DNA of 64,000 nucleotides from Amycolatopsis tucumanensis (lineage in GTDB: Bacteria; Actinomycetota; Actinomycetes; Mycobacteriales; Pseudonocardiaceae), in assembly GCF_021654135.1 (NCBI RefSeq), contig NZ_JAKGSD010000010.1, positions 34,886-98,885 of the forward strand, given 5' to 3'. The translations under genes were made by a program, and so were the position numbers. The notes beneath the pieces are model-generated. The model was not told where the DNA came from, searched no databases, and saw only the letters and a program-made list of their open reading frames with translations. Shown one piece after another: positions 26,997-36,046 of the stretch. Positions within the stretch are counted from its first letter, which is position 1. Each line of letters starts with the position of its first letter.

Positions 26997-27080
26997 ACCG
27001 CAAGGATATCCGAGACGATGCCCGGAAAGCGCTTCGCGTTCGGCATAGACTTGCTGCCCTCCCCACCGATCGGAGGCGGT

Positions 27081-27923
27081 ATGTCCCTCGGATCTTCGGC
27101 CCCGTCCGTCCTGCCCTCCGGGGTGCCGTGCTGGGTCGAGCTCGCCAGCGTCGACGAGGCGGCCTCCCACCGGTTCTACGAAGGCCTGTTCGGCTGGACC
27201 TTCCTGCTCAGCCGCGATCCCGCGACGCGCACCGGCCGGTACCTGATCGGCACGATGGACGGTGTGCCCGTCGGCGGCCTCTACCAGGCGGCGCCGGACC
27301 AGGCGAGCGCCTGGATGATCAACATTTCGGTGCAGAACGCGCACGCGGCGGCGAACTGGGTGCAGCGGCTCGGCGGAGTCGTCACGCTCGAACCGACCGT
27401 GCTGCCGCACCGGGGCTGCATCCTGCACGGCATCGAGCCCTCCGGGGCGCCGTTCGTGCTGTGGCAGCCGCCGGCGGACTGGGCGTTCGCGGCGGGCTTC
27501 CCGAACACCTTCTCCGGCGCCGACCTGAACACGCGCGACGGCGAGGCGGCGGACGGCTTCTTCACCCGGCTCTTCTCGTACACGAGCCTGCAGGTGGGGG
27601 ACAACCGCGGCATCGACTACGTGGAGTGGCGGCTGGAACAGCAACCGGTGCTGTACCGGTACGTGATGGGCCCGGAGTACCCGCCGCAGGCGCCGCCGCA
27701 CTGGATGGTGTACTTCGGCGTCGACCCGGCGCGCGGCACCGACGCGACGGCGGGACACGCGCTGATGCTGGGCGGCACCGTGCTGGTGGAGCCCTACGAC
27801 ACGCCGTGGGGCCGGATCGCGATCCTCGCCGATCCGGCCGGCGCGGTGTTCTCGATCATCGACCACTCCCGCACGAGCGAGGGCTGGGGCCGCGCCGAGG
27901 TGGACGACCCCTACGACGACTGA
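27081..27923 (+). CDS. VOC-family protein with two glyoxalase-like domains
   Basis: Protein of 280 residues made of two VOC halves (about 10-125 and 135-265), each with the strand-helix pattern of the fold: CWVELASVDEAASHRFYEGLFGW in the first, GFFTRLFSY and IAILADPAGAVFSII in the second. ATG 27081 with GGAGG. Two-domain VOC proteins of this size include putative hydroxylases and drug-binding proteins; the function is not assignable. Confidence 0.82.
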   Translation: MSLGSSAPSVLPSGVPCWVELASVDEAASHRFYEGLFGWTFLLSRDPATRTGRYLIGTMDGVPVGGLYQAAPDQASAWMINISVQNAHAAANWVQRLGGVVTLEPTVLPHRGCILHGIEPSGAPFVLWQPPADWAFAAGFPNTFSGADLNTRDGEAADGFFTRLFSYTSLQVGDNRGIDYVEWRLEQQPVLYRYVMGPEYPPQAPPHWMVYFGVDPARGTDATAGHALMLGGTVLVEPYDTPWGRIAILADPAGAVFSIIDHSRTSEGWGRAEVDDPYDD

Positions 27924-27960
27924 GCCGTCGCTCGCCCTGGCGTGCGATAGGTTCGCCGCC

Positions 27961-28482
27961 ATGTTCGACGCCTGGCCACCCGCCCCGATCCGGACCGAGC
28001 GGCTCGTCCTCCGCGAGTCCGCCGCCCGGGACCGGGCGGCGTTCATCGAGCTGTTCGCGTCACCGGAGGTCGGCGCCTATGTCGGTGGGTCTCGGCCGCG
28101 CGACGAGCTGGAGCGCTCGGTGCCCGAAGTGCCCGGACGGCGCCCGGGGCTGTTCGTGGTCGAACTCGACGGCGCGATGATCGGGATGATCACCCTCGAC
28201 CCGCGCGACGCGGAGCGCCCGGGGCACGTCCGCCCGGAGGCCGGGGAAGCGGAGCTCGGCTACCTGTTCCTGCCGCGGGCGTGGGGCTCGGGCTACGCGG
28301 CCGAGGCGTGCGCGGCGGCGCTCGGCTGGTTCGCCGGGACGCATCCCGGCGAACCAGTGGTGCTCTCCACCCAGACCGCCAACGAGCGCGCGCTGCGCCT
28401 CGCCCTGAAGCTGGGTTTCACCGAGGTGGAGCGGTACGAGGAGTACGGCGCCGAGCAGTGGTTCGGCGTGTGGTCCCGCTGA
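27961..28482 (+). CDS. GNAT family N-acetyltransferase, RimJ/RimL-like
   Basis: Acetyltransferase of 173 residues starting with PIRTERLVLRES, with the acetyl-CoA pocket GYLFLPRAWGSGYAAEACAAAL and the closing TANERALRLALKLGF segment of the RimJ type. The substrate could be a ribosomal N-terminus or a small amine. It follows the VOC gene by 37 bases and ends 6 bases from the convergent cdsA stop. Confidence 0.85.
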   Translation: MFDAWPPAPIRTERLVLRESAARDRAAFIELFASPEVGAYVGGSRPRDELERSVPEVPGRRPGLFVVELDGAMIGMITLDPRDAERPGHVRPEAGEAELGYLFLPRAWGSGYAAEACAAALGWFAGTHPGEPVVLSTQTANERALRLALKLGFTEVERYEEYGAEQWFGVWSR

Positions 28483-28488
28483 CCGCGG

Positions 28489-29370
28489 TCAGCTCACGAA
28501 CGCCGACAGCAGCAGGAACGACACCACGGCGGAGGGCAGGAGCGAGTCCAGCCGGTCCATCAGCCCGCCGTGGCCGGGCAGCAGCGTGCCCATGTCCTTG
28601 ATGCCGAGGTCCCGCTTCATCAGCGACTCGACCAGGTCGCCCAGGGTCGCGGTCAGCACGATCGCGACCCCGAACACCACGCCCTGCCAGACCTGCCCGT
28701 CGAGCAGCAGCGTCAGCGTCAGCGAACCCGCCACGACACCCGCGACGAGCGAGCCGCTGAAGCCCTCCCACGTCTTCTTCGGGCTGATCGACGGCGCCAT
28801 CGGGTGCTTGCCCTTGAGGACACCGGCGATGTAACCGCCGGTGTCCGACGCGACGACGCCGATCAGGAACGCCAGCACGCGGCCGACCCCGTCGGACGGC
28901 GGGACGAGCATCGCCGCGAACGCGCCGAACAACGGCAGGTACGCGGCGGTGAACACGGACGCGCTGATGTCACGCACGTAGCCCACCGGCCCGCCCGGCA
29001 ACCGCCAGAGCAGGCACGCCAGCACGGTGAGCGCGAACGCGATCAGGGCGCCCTCGTACCCGAACGGCCAGGACAGCCACAGCATGGCCTGACCGCCGAG
29101 CAGCAGCGGGACCAGCGCGAGGCGGATGTTCGCGGCGCGCCGCAGCGCCTGGGCGAACTCGTAGGTGCCGACGGCGATCGCCGCCGCGATGATCCCGATG
29201 AACAGGTAGCGCACGGTGAGCAGCGACACGAGGATCGCCGCACCCAGTGCCAGCCCGACACCGATCGCCGCGGGGAGGTTGCGACCGGCCCGCGACGTTT
29301 TCTTGGCCGGTTCAGCCGGCTCGGGAGAAGCCACCGGGGCCTTCTCGCGTTCTTCGCTCACCTGTGGCAT
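28489..29370 (-). CDS. cdsA: Phosphatidate cytidylyltransferase
   Basis: Membrane enzyme of 293 residues making CDP-diacylglycerol for all phospholipids. About eight hydrophobic segments; the CDS signature is at the end (GDLVESLMKRDLGIKDMG...HGGLMDRLDS), and GKHPMAPSISPKKTWEG lies before it. The N-terminus is an extra 30-residue charged lead (EEREKAPVASPEPAEPAKK). It begins directly at the end of frr with no gap, matching Rv2881c-Rv2882c, so it is coexpressed with ribosome recycling factor. Confidence 0.94.
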   Translation of the reverse strand: MPQVSEEREKAPVASPEPAEPAKKTSRAGRNLPAAIGVGLALGAAILVSLLTVRYLFIGIIAAAIAVGTYEFAQALRRAANIRLALVPLLLGGQAMLWLSWPFGYEGALIAFALTVLACLLWRLPGGPVGYVRDISASVFTAAYLPLFGAFAAMLVPPSDGVGRVLAFLIGVVASDTGGYIAGVLKGKHPMAPSISPKKTWEGFSGSLVAGVVAGSLTLTLLLDGQVWQGVVFGVAIVLTATLGDLVESLMKRDLGIKDMGTLLPGHGGLMDRLDSLLPSAVVSFLLLSAFVS

Positions 29371-29928
29371 TCAGACCTCGAGCAGCTCGGCTTCCTTGTG
29401 TTTGACGAGCTCGTCGACCTTCGCCACGTAGTTGTCGGTCAGGTGCTGCAGTTCCTTCTCCGCGCGCGCGACCTCGTCCTCACCGGCCTCGCCGTCCTTG
29501 GCGATGCGGTCGAGCTCTTCCTTGGACTTGCGGCGCACACCGCGGATGTGGACCTTGGCGTCCTCGCCCTTGGCCTTGACCATCTTGACCATCTCCTTGC
29601 GCCGCTCCTCGGTGAGCTGCGGGATGGTGATGCGGATGATCTGGCCGTCGTTGGACGGGTTGACACCCAGGTCGGACTCGCGGATGGCCTTCTCGATGGC
29701 GCCGAGCTGCCCCTGGTCGTAGGGCTTGACGATCACCATGCGGGCCTCGGGGATGTTGACGCCGGCCACCTGGTTCAGCGGCATCGTCGACCCGTACGCC
29801 TCCACCATGATGCGGGCGAACATGCCCGGGTTGGCCCGGCCGGTCCGCACCGACGACAGATCCTCCTTGGCGAAGGACACCGCTTTTTCCATCTTCTCCT
29901 CGGCGTCGAGGAGGGTCTCGTCGATCAC
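29371..29928 (-). CDS. frr: Ribosome recycling factor
   Basis: RRF of 185 residues, which with EF-G splits post-termination ribosomes. Typical sequences are [14 protein letters not shown], the [15 protein letters not shown] strand and the helical end [21 protein letters not shown] start at 29928 with GGGAG. It lies between pyrH and cdsA in the conserved order. Confidence 0.96.
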   Translation of the reverse strand: MIDETLLDAEEKMEKAVSFAKEDLSSVRTGRANPGMFARIMVEAYGSTMPLNQVAGVNIPEARMVIVKPYDQGQLGAIEKAIRESDLGVNPSNDGQIIRITIPQLTEERRKEMVKMVKAKGEDAKVHIRGVRRKSKEELDRIAKDGEAGEDEVARAEKELQHLTDNYVAKVDELVKHKEAELLEV

Positions 29929-29972
29929 GGCTACTCCCGTTGTGTGTGCTGTTGTTCCCGGTCCGTTCGGGG

Positions 29973-30722
29973 TCAGGCGCTGGGCCCGGCCCCGGAGGTG
30001 CTCACCAACGTGCCGATCCTCTCACCACGCACCGCCCTCGCGATGTTCCCCTCGGTGAGAAGGTTGAACACGATGATGGGCATGTTGTTGTCCATGCAGA
30101 GGCTGAAGGCGGTGGCGTCGGCGACCTTGAGCCCGCGCTCGAGCACCTCGCGGTGGCTGATCTCGTCGAACATCTTCGCGCTCGGGTCGCTCTTCGGGTC
30201 CGCGGTGAAGACCCCGTCGACGGCCTTGGCCATGAGCACGGCCTCGCAGCCGATCTCCAGCGAGCGCTGGGCGGCGGCGGTGTCGGTGGAGAAGTAGGGC
30301 ATCCCGGTGCCCGCGCCGAAGATCACCACACGGCCCTTTTCGAGGTGCCGCTCGGCTCGTCGCGGGATGTAGGGCTCGGCGACCTGGCCCATCGTGATGG
30401 CGGTCTGCACGCGCGTGGGGACGCCTTCCTTCTCCAGGAAGTCCTGCAGCGCCAGGGAGTTCATGACCGTGCCGAGCATGGCCATGTAGTCGGCGCGGTC
30501 GCGGTCCATGCCGCGCTGGGACAGCTCGGCGCCGCGGAAGTAGTTGCCGCCACCGATGACGACGGCCATCTGCACACCGGTGCGGACGACGTCCGCGATC
30601 TGCGCGGCCACGGAGTGGACGACGTCGGGGTCGAGGCCCAGCGCTCCCCCGCCGAACATCTCGCCACCCAGTTTCAGCAGCACCCGCCGGTAACCGCCGT
30701 CGGCTCGTTTCGCCTCGCCCAT
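29973..30722 (-). CDS. pyrH: UMP kinase
   Basis: Amino-acid-kinase-fold UMP kinase of 249 residues, hexameric, phosphorylating UMP for all pyrimidine nucleotides. Motifs: KLGGEMFGG at the start, [11 protein letters not shown], and [19 protein letters not shown]. The order tsf-pyrH-frr-cdsA is the usual one. A long hairpin lies between it and tsf. Confidence 0.96.
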   Translation of the reverse strand: MGEAKRADGGYRRVLLKLGGEMFGGGALGLDPDVVHSVAAQIADVVRTGVQMAVVIGGGNYFRGAELSQRGMDRDRADYMAMLGTVMNSLALQDFLEKEGVPTRVQTAITMGQVAEPYIPRRAERHLEKGRVVIFGAGTGMPYFSTDTAAAQRSLEIGCEAVLMAKAVDGVFTADPKSDPSAKMFDEISHREVLERGLKVADATAFSLCMDNNMPIIVFNLLTEGNIARAVRGERIGTLVSTSGAGPSA

Positions 30723-30771
30723 GTCCGCCTCCGCCCGCTCGGGTGCTCTCGTGGAGCCTGCCTTCGCGAGT

Positions 30772-30805
30772 GTGCCCCGTCCCCGTGATCACGGAGACGG
30801 GGCAC
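30772..30805. terminator. Long perfect hairpin between tsf and pyrH
   Basis: Arms GTGCCCCGTC (30772-30781) and GACGGGGCAC (30796-30805) enclose CCGTGATCACGG, itself a palindrome, so nearly the whole 34 bases can fold. No T-run. It may be a terminator or attenuator that lowers pyrH read-through from the ribosomal protein genes. Confidence 0.65.
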
Positions 30806-30826
30806 CCTCACGTCACTGCCGTCGTG

Positions 30827-31654
30827 TTACGGCTGGCCGACCTCGAACCGGGCGAACCGGGTCACGGTCACGCCGGCCGCGTCGAGCAGCGCCTTGACGG
30901 TCTTCTTGTTGTCGAGGACCGACGGCTGCTCTAGCAGCACGGTGTCCTTGTAGAACGCGTTGACCTTGCCCTCGATGATCTTGGGCAGGGCCTGCTCGGG
31001 CTTGCCCTCGGCCCGGGCGGTCTCCTCGGCGATGCGGCGCTCGTTGTCGACCAGGTCGGCGGGCACCTCCTCGCGGGTCAGGTACTTCGGCTTGAGGGCC
31101 GCGATCTGCAGCGCCGCGTTGCGGGCCGCCTCGGCGGCGCCGTCGCCCTCGCCGTTGTACTCGACCAGCACGCCGACCGCCGGGGGCAGGTCGGTGCCAC
31201 GGCGGTGCAGGTACGTCGCGACCTGGCCGTCGAAGGCCACCACGCGGCGCAGGACCAGCTTCTCGCCGATCTTGGCGGCCAGCTCCTGCACGGCGTCGCC
31301 GACGGACTTGCCGCCCTCGAGCTCGGCCGCGGCCAGCTTCTCGACGTCGTCGGTCTTCAGGGTCTGCGCGACCTTGACGATCTTGTTGGCGAGCTCCTGG
31401 AACTGCTCGTTCTTGGCGACGAAGTCGGTCTCGGAGTTGATCTCGACCAGCACGCCGCCGTCGCCGGCGACGAGGCCCTCGGCGGTGGCGCGCTCGGCGC
31501 GCTTGCCGACGTCCTTGGCGCCCTTGATGCGCAGGAACTCAACGGCCTTGTCGAAGTCGCCGCCGCTCTCCTCGAGCGCCTTCTTGCAGTCCATCATGCC
31601 GGAGCCGGTGAGCTCGCGGAGACGCTTGACGTCCGCCGCGGTGTAGTTCGCCAT
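30827..31654 (-). CDS. tsf: Translation elongation factor Ts
   Basis: Nucleotide exchange factor for EF-Tu, 275 residues. It starts [28 protein letters not shown], the UBA-like signature of EF-Ts, and shows the [10 protein letters not shown] segment that contacts EF-Tu. Lies 69 bases after rpsB; a GC-rich inverted repeat in that gap (31688-31710) may be an attenuator. Confidence 0.96.
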   Translation of the reverse strand: MANYTAADVKRLRELTGSGMMDCKKALEESGGDFDKAVEFLRIKGAKDVGKRAERATAEGLVAGDGGVLVEINSETDFVAKNEQFQELANKIVKVAQTLKTDDVEKLAAAELEGGKSVGDAVQELAAKIGEKLVLRRVVAFDGQVATYLHRRGTDLPPAVGVLVEYNGEGDGAAEAARNAALQIAALKPKYLTREEVPADLVDNERRIAEETARAEGKPEQALPKIIEGKVNAFYKDTVLLEQPSVLDNKKTVKALLDAAGVTVTRFARFEVGQP

Positions 31655-31723
31655 CGTGCGGTGTCCGTTCCTCTCGGAAAGTTTGGGGGCCGCGCCGGTC
31701 CGGCGCGGCCGTGCCGGAAAGAT

Positions 31724-32545
31724 TCAGGAGGCGGTGGTCTGCTCGGCCGGGGCCTCGCTGTTCTTCAGCAGGTCCTGCTCCCACTCCGCGAGCGGCTCGT
31801 CGGACACGCCCGGCTCGGGCTTGTCCTGGCCCTCGGCGGCGGCGGAGCCGTTGCGGCTGGAGCGGGCCATCAGGCCGGCGGCGGCGGCCTCGGCGACCAC
31901 CTTGGTGAGCAGCGCGGCCGAGCGGATCGCGTCGTCGTTGCCCGGGATCGGGTAGTCGACCTCGTCCGGGTCGCAGTTGGTGTCCAGGACCGCGACGACC
32001 GGGATGTTCAGCTTGCGCGCCTCGCCGACGGCGATGTGCTCCTTCTTGGTGTCCACGATCCAGACGGCGCTGGGCACCTTCTGCATGTCGCGGATACCGC
32101 CGAGGGTGCGCTCCAGCTTCTCCTTCTCGCGGGTCAGCGTCAGGATCTCGCGCTTGGTGAGGCCCTGGAAACCGCCGGTCTGCTCCTGGGCCTCGAGCTC
32201 CTTGAGGCGCAGCAGCCGCTTGTGGACGGTCTGGAAGTTGGTCAGCATGCCGCCGAGCCAGCGCTGGTTGACGAAGGGCATGCCCACGCGCTGCGCCTCG
32301 CGGGCGATCGCCTCCTGGGCCTGCTTCTTCGTGCCGACGAACATGATGGTGCCGCCGTGCGCGACGGTTTCCTTGATGAACTCGTACGCACGGTCGATGT
32401 AGCTCAGCGTCTGCTGCAGGTCGATGATGTAGATGCCGTTGCGCTCGGTGAGGATGTAGCGCTTCATCTTCGGGTTCCAGCGGCGGGTCTGGTGCCCGAA
32501 GTGCACGCCGGAATCGAGCAGCTGCTTCATGGTGACGACGGCCAT
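31724..32545 (-). CDS. rpsB: 30S ribosomal protein S2
   Basis: S2 of 273 residues with the classic [24 protein letters not shown] start and the [13 protein letters not shown] segment. The acidic, Ser/Ala-rich C-terminal tail of about 45 residues ([18 protein letters not shown]...) is common in actinobacteria. A putative promoter -10 (TACACT on the minus strand) lies about 215 bases upstream, leaving a long leader that may carry S2 feedback control. Confidence 0.96.
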   Translation of the reverse strand: MAVVTMKQLLDSGVHFGHQTRRWNPKMKRYILTERNGIYIIDLQQTLSYIDRAYEFIKETVAHGGTIMFVGTKKQAQEAIAREAQRVGMPFVNQRWLGGMLTNFQTVHKRLLRLKELEAQEQTGGFQGLTKREILTLTREKEKLERTLGGIRDMQKVPSAVWIVDTKKEHIAVGEARKLNIPVVAVLDTNCDPDEVDYPIPGNDDAIRSAALLTKVVAEAAAAGLMARSSRNGSAAAEGQDKPEPGVSDEPLAEWEQDLLKNSEAPAEQTTAS

Positions 32546-32757
32546 GGCCGGATTCGCACCTCTTCTGTGTAGCGCGCGCCCCGCGGGACGCGCTGGCCGG
32601 TTTTGTCGCCGTCGGCCGGGTGGCCGGCGACCCTGGTGCAGTGCCGATGCCCGGACCCCGTGGATGACTCCTCGGGGACCGCCGGGCGCCGTGGGTTCCG
32701 TGAGCGGGAACGTGCACGTACACGCGAAGTCGACCTGTCGTGACAGGCCGCGCGAAC

Positions 32758-32763
32758 AGTGTA
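32758..32763 (-). promoter_or_regulatory. Putative -10 hexamer of the rpsB-tsf promoter
   Basis: Minus strand reads TACACT, followed within the leader by a 14 bp dyad. A matching -35 is not convincing, which is common in actinobacterial promoters. Confidence 0.4.
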
Positions 32764-32851
32764 CGCCCTGGCGGCGCGGGGTTCACCACGGGCGGCCTGG
32801 TGCTCCGGGCTGCTTGGTCCAGGCCGCCGCGGATGGGTTGGTCGGGCGCGG

Positions 32852-32881
32852 TTGTCCACAGGCGAAGCGGAGTTGTCCACA
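32852..32881 (+). promoter_or_regulatory. Pair of perfect DnaA boxes (TTGTCCACA) upstream of the M23 peptidase gene
   Basis: TTGTCCACAG occurs at 32852 and again at 32873 in the same orientation, two turns (21 bases) apart, ending about 50 bases before the M23 start. The sequence equals the actinobacterial DnaA-box consensus. DnaA binding is inferred. Confidence 0.7.
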
Positions 32882-32931
32882 GATTCTGTCGCCGCCCGAT
32901 CGTGGAGCCCGATGTGCGCCAGGCTGGGCCG

Positions 32932-33798
32932 ATGATCGTGGTGATTCGCCGGTTGGTCGGGTTGGTGCTGGTCGGTGCCGTTGGGTGGCTCTTGGTCCCG
33001 GCTGCCGTGGGCGCTGTGGCCGAGGTGCCGTGGGGGCAGGGTGCGGCGGTGGCCGAGAACCCACCGGAGGCGCCAGGCACGGCAGCGCCAGCCGCTGCGG
33101 CCGCCACCAACTCCCGGCAGGGACCGGCAACGAAGAGACCCACGACCGCCGCAGCCGGCTCACCGCAAGAGTCGGCACCCAACGCGCCGGCAGCGACCGG
33201 AGCCAGCTCACCGCAGGGGCCGGCAGCGAAGGAGCCGACAGCCGCCGGAGCCAGCTCGCCGCAGGAACCGGCCGCCAAGGGACCGGCGGCGGCCGCCGCA
33301 TCGATCGGGTCTCCCGGGACGGTCGGACCTCCCGGGACGGGGACGGCGGCTGTGGCCCGCGGGGTAGCGGACGAGCTGGATCCCCGGTTCGGGTGGCCGT
33401 TGTCGCCGAAGCCGGTGGTCGTCCGGCCGTTCCAGGCGCCGTCCGGGCCCTACGGGCCGGGTCACCGCGGCGTGGACCTGGCCGCCACGCCCGGCCAGCA
33501 GGTCCTGGCAGCGGGGCCGGGCGTGGTCGTGTTCGCGGGGCTCGTCGCCGGGCGGCCGGTGATCTCGATCGACCACGACGGCGGGTTGCGGACCACCTAC
33601 GAGCCGGTCGCGCCGTCGGTGCCGGTCGGCACGCAGGTGTGGCGGGGCCAGCCGGTCGGGGTCGTCGAGGCCGGGCATCCGGGCTGCCCGGTCGAGGCCT
33701 GCCTGCACTGGGGCGTGCGACGGGGCGAGGAGTACCTGAACCCGCTCCCCCTGGTCCAGACCGGCTCGGCGATCCGTCTGAAGCCGTGGACCGGCTAG
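32932..33798 (+). CDS. M23-family (LytM) peptidoglycan metalloendopeptidase-like, secreted
   Basis: Exported protein of 288 residues, orthologue of Rv2891 by position. A signal helix (VVIRRLVGLVLVGAVGWLLVP) is followed by a Pro/Ala/Ser linker of about 100 residues with an internal repeat (SSPQGPAAKEPTAAGA, SSPQEPAAKGPAAA), then the LytM domain (about 155-288). Zinc ligands His and Asp sit in GHRGVDLA; the second motif reads CLHWGV, so the first His of the usual HxH is Cys, as I recall also for Rv2891. The start is uncertain: ATG 32932 lacks a clear ribosome-binding site. The stop shares CTAG with whiG. Confidence 0.8.
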   Translation: MIVVIRRLVGLVLVGAVGWLLVPAAVGAVAEVPWGQGAAVAENPPEAPGTAAPAAAAATNSRQGPATKRPTTAAAGSPQESAPNAPAATGASSPQGPAAKEPTAAGASSPQEPAAKGPAAAAASIGSPGTVGPPGTGTAAVARGVADELDPRFGWPLSPKPVVVRPFQAPSGPYGPGHRGVDLAATPGQQVLAAGPGVVVFAGLVAGRPVISIDHDGGLRTTYEPVAPSVPVGTQVWRGQPVGVVEAGHPGCPVEACLHWGVRRGEEYLNPLPLVQTGSAIRLKPWTG

Positions 33799-35012
33799 AC
33801 CCCGGCCTGCTCCGTGAGCCGAGCCCGCAGCCGGAGGACCGCGCGGGTGTGCAGCTGGCTGACCCGCGACTCGGTGACGCCGAGGACGCGACCGATCTCG
33901 GCGAGCGTCAGCCGTTCGAAGTAGTAGAGGCTGACCACGATCCGGTCGCGTTCGGTGAGCTGCGCGATGGCCTCGGCGAGCTGGCGGCGGTTGTCCCGGT
34001 CGACGAGGACGGCGACGGGGTCGATGGCGTCGTCGTCGGGGAGCGTGTCGACCAGCGAACCGCTCTCCCGGCCTGCCGCCATGAGGTCCTCGAGCGCGAC
34101 GACGCTGGTCAGCTGGAGCTGGCTGTAGAGGTCACGCAGCTCGTCGAGGGTGATGCCCAGCTCGGCCGCGACCTCGGTGTCGGTCGGGGTGCGGCGCAGC
34201 CGGCCGCCGAGACGTTCGAGCGCGCGCTCCACTTCGCGGGCGCGGCTGCGCACGACGCGAGGCACCCAGTCCTGCGAGCGCAGGTCGTCGAGGATCGCGC
34301 CGCGAATCCGCTGCATCGCGTAGGTCTCGAACCGCAGGCCGCGCTCGGGTTCGAACTTCTCGATGGCGTCGATCAAGCCGAAGATGCCGGACTGGATGAG
34401 GTCGCTGACGTCGACGTGCGTGGGCAGCCCGGTGCCGACCCGCCCGGCGACGTACTTGACCAGCGGCGCGTAGTGCAGGACCAGGCGCTCGCGCAGCCGC
34501 TGCTCCGGGCGTTCACGGAACTCGCGCCACACCGCCTGGATCGCGGAGTCACCGTCTCCCGCGCTCCGGGCGGCCGACCCACCGACTGGAGCGGTGCTGG
34601 TGCCCGCCGTGCCACCGGCCTGCGCCTCACTGTCCGCGACCGCGTCAGTGGTCGCAGACGCTTCCGCGCCGCCGGGTGTCCCTGCACCGGCTTGGGAATC
34701 GCCGCTCGGGTTGGCCCCGGCCTGCGCCTCAGCATCAGTCGCGAGCGCGTCACTCCGAGGACCGAGGTCCGGAATGGGCGCGCCGGCGGGGTCGCTCCGA
34801 AGCCCACTGTCCGGTTCGGACTCGGGCAGCGTCGGGTGTCCGGCCTGCTCGGGAGCAGGGCGGGCAGGGGTAGCTCGCAAATCGGCCGTCACACGGAAAC
34901 CGTTCTCGGTAGCGGGCTCAGGTCGTTCTCCGGGCTCGTACGGGACGGGCGGTGTCAACGATCCTGCCTGCCGTCCTCCGAGGTCATCGGGATCGGGGGT
35001 GGGCTTGGTCAT
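33795..35012 (-). CDS. whiG: RNA polymerase sigma factor, WhiG/FliA family, with long N-terminal extension
   Basis: Sigma-28-class factor of 405 residues. Regions 2-4 begin near residue 160 ([36 protein letters not shown]), with region 2 [40 protein letters not shown] and region 4 [22 protein letters not shown]. In Streptomyces WhiG commits aerial hyphae to sporulation and sits in the same rpsB neighbourhood. The first ~150 residues are Ala, Gly, Pro, Asp and Thr-rich without known domain; Streptomyces WhiG has only about 30. ATG 35012 overlaps the xerC end by 29 bases; an internal start could remove part of the extension. Confidence 0.88.
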   Translation of the reverse strand: MTKPTPDPDDLGGRQAGSLTPPVPYEPGERPEPATENGFRVTADLRATPARPAPEQAGHPTLPESEPDSGLRSDPAGAPIPDLGPRSDALATDAEAQAGANPSGDSQAGAGTPGGAEASATTDAVADSEAQAGGTAGTSTAPVGGSAARSAGDGDSAIQAVWREFRERPEQRLRERLVLHYAPLVKYVAGRVGTGLPTHVDVSDLIQSGIFGLIDAIEKFEPERGLRFETYAMQRIRGAILDDLRSQDWVPRVVRSRAREVERALERLGGRLRRTPTDTEVAAELGITLDELRDLYSQLQLTSVVALEDLMAAGRESGSLVDTLPDDDAIDPVAVLVDRDNRRQLAEAIAQLTERDRIVVSLYYFERLTLAEIGRVLGVTESRVSQLHTRAVLRLRARLTEQAGV

Positions 35013-35976
35013 GGATCGCCTTCAACCGCTCGACGGTCACGTGGGTGTAGAGCTGTGTCGTGGCAAGCGTAGCGTGACCGAGTAGCTCCTGAACGCTGCG
35101 AAGGTCGGCACCGCCCTCCAGCAGGTGCGTTGCCGCGGTGTGCCGCAGTCCGTGCGGACCCATGTCGGCCGCCGAGGGCACCGCGTCAAGGGCCTCGTGC
35201 ACCACCCGCCGGACCGTTCTCGGGTCCAGCCGGCCGCCCCGGACGCCGAGGAACAGCGCGGATGCGTGCGGCTTCGCCACCGCACCCGCCACCGCCGGAC
35301 GGCCGTGGTCGAGCCAGCCGCGCAACGCGCGGTCGGCCGGCGCGCCGAACGGGACCATGCGCTCCTTGCCGCCCTTGCCGAGGACGCGGACGAGCCTGCG
35401 GCCGAAGTCCACGTCGTCGACGTCGAGCCCGCACAGCTCGGACACCCGCACACCCGTCGCGTACAGCAGCTCGAGGACAGCGAGATCGCGCAAGGTGACC
35501 GGTTCCTGCTGCGCCGCGCCGCTGCCCGCGGCCGTCAGGACGTCCTCGGCCTCGTCCGGCCGCAGCACCGGCGGCAGGGTCCGGTGCACGCGTGGCGCGA
35601 CGAGCTTCGCACCCGGGTCGTGGTCGAGCGCGCCCTGCCGACGAGCCCAGGCGGTGAAGGTCCGGGCCGAGGCCGCTCTGCGCGCGAGGGTGGTCCGGCC
35701 GGCTCCCCCGTTGCGCTGGTCGGCGAGCCAGGCCCGCAGCGTCCCGATGTCCAGGCCCTTGAGCGCGGCGACGTCCGGCTGCGGCTCCTCACCGTGCAGG
35801 AACCCCAGCAGGGACACCACATCCCCGACATACGCGCGCACCGTGTGCGGGGACAGCCCTCGTTCGAGCCCGAGGTGGCGTTCGTAGGCGTCGACCAGCT
35901 CGGCGGCGGCGCGCGGCAGGGCGTCCCGGAGGGCGTGCAGGTCCGTTTTGCGGCCCCGAGATTCCCGTGCGGACAT
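34984..35976 (-). CDS. xerC: Tyrosine recombinase XerC-like
   Basis: Chromosome dimer resolvase of 330 residues. The N-terminal core-binding domain (about 20-130) carries [28 protein letters not shown]; the catalytic domain shows Arg in [12 protein letters not shown], Lys in [27 protein letters not shown] and the nucleophile Tyr in ATTQLYTHV. Position between whiG and dprA matches Rv2894c. No phage genes flank it, so it is a housekeeping recombinase and not an integrase. Confidence 0.92.
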   Translation of the reverse strand: MSARESRGRKTDLHALRDALPRAAAELVDAYERHLGLERGLSPHTVRAYVGDVVSLLGFLHGEEPQPDVAALKGLDIGTLRAWLADQRNGGAGRTTLARRAASARTFTAWARRQGALDHDPGAKLVAPRVHRTLPPVLRPDEAEDVLTAAGSGAAQQEPVTLRDLAVLELLYATGVRVSELCGLDVDDVDFGRRLVRVLGKGGKERMVPFGAPADRALRGWLDHGRPAVAGAVAKPHASALFLGVRGGRLDPRTVRRVVHEALDAVPSAADMGPHGLRHTAATHLLEGGADLRSVQELLGHATLATTQLYTHVTVERLKAIHDQAHPRSR

Positions 35977-36046
35977 GGTTGTTCACGCTGCGCGAAGGGA
36001 CGCGTGCGGTCAAGCATCGCCACACCGGCGGCAGATGACGATCGCA

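Larger units (their letters stand above)
32546..32931. other. Divergent intergenic region rpsB / M23 peptidase (386 bases)
   Basis: No gene seen. From the rpsB side it holds the ribosome-binding site of rpsB, a GC-rich leader, a 14 bp dyad CCTGTCGTGACAGG (32734-32747), a TACACT -10-like hexamer on the minus strand (32758-32763), and two DnaA boxes near the M23 gene. Confidence 0.7.

Noticed and set aside
32852..32881. Chromosomal replication origin
   Set aside because: Only two boxes, and no dnaA, dnaN, A/T-rich unwinding element or further box cluster nearby.
34984..35976. Phage or island integrase
   Set aside because: The tyrosine recombinase is in the conserved whiG-xerC-dprA order with no phage genes or attachment-site duplication.
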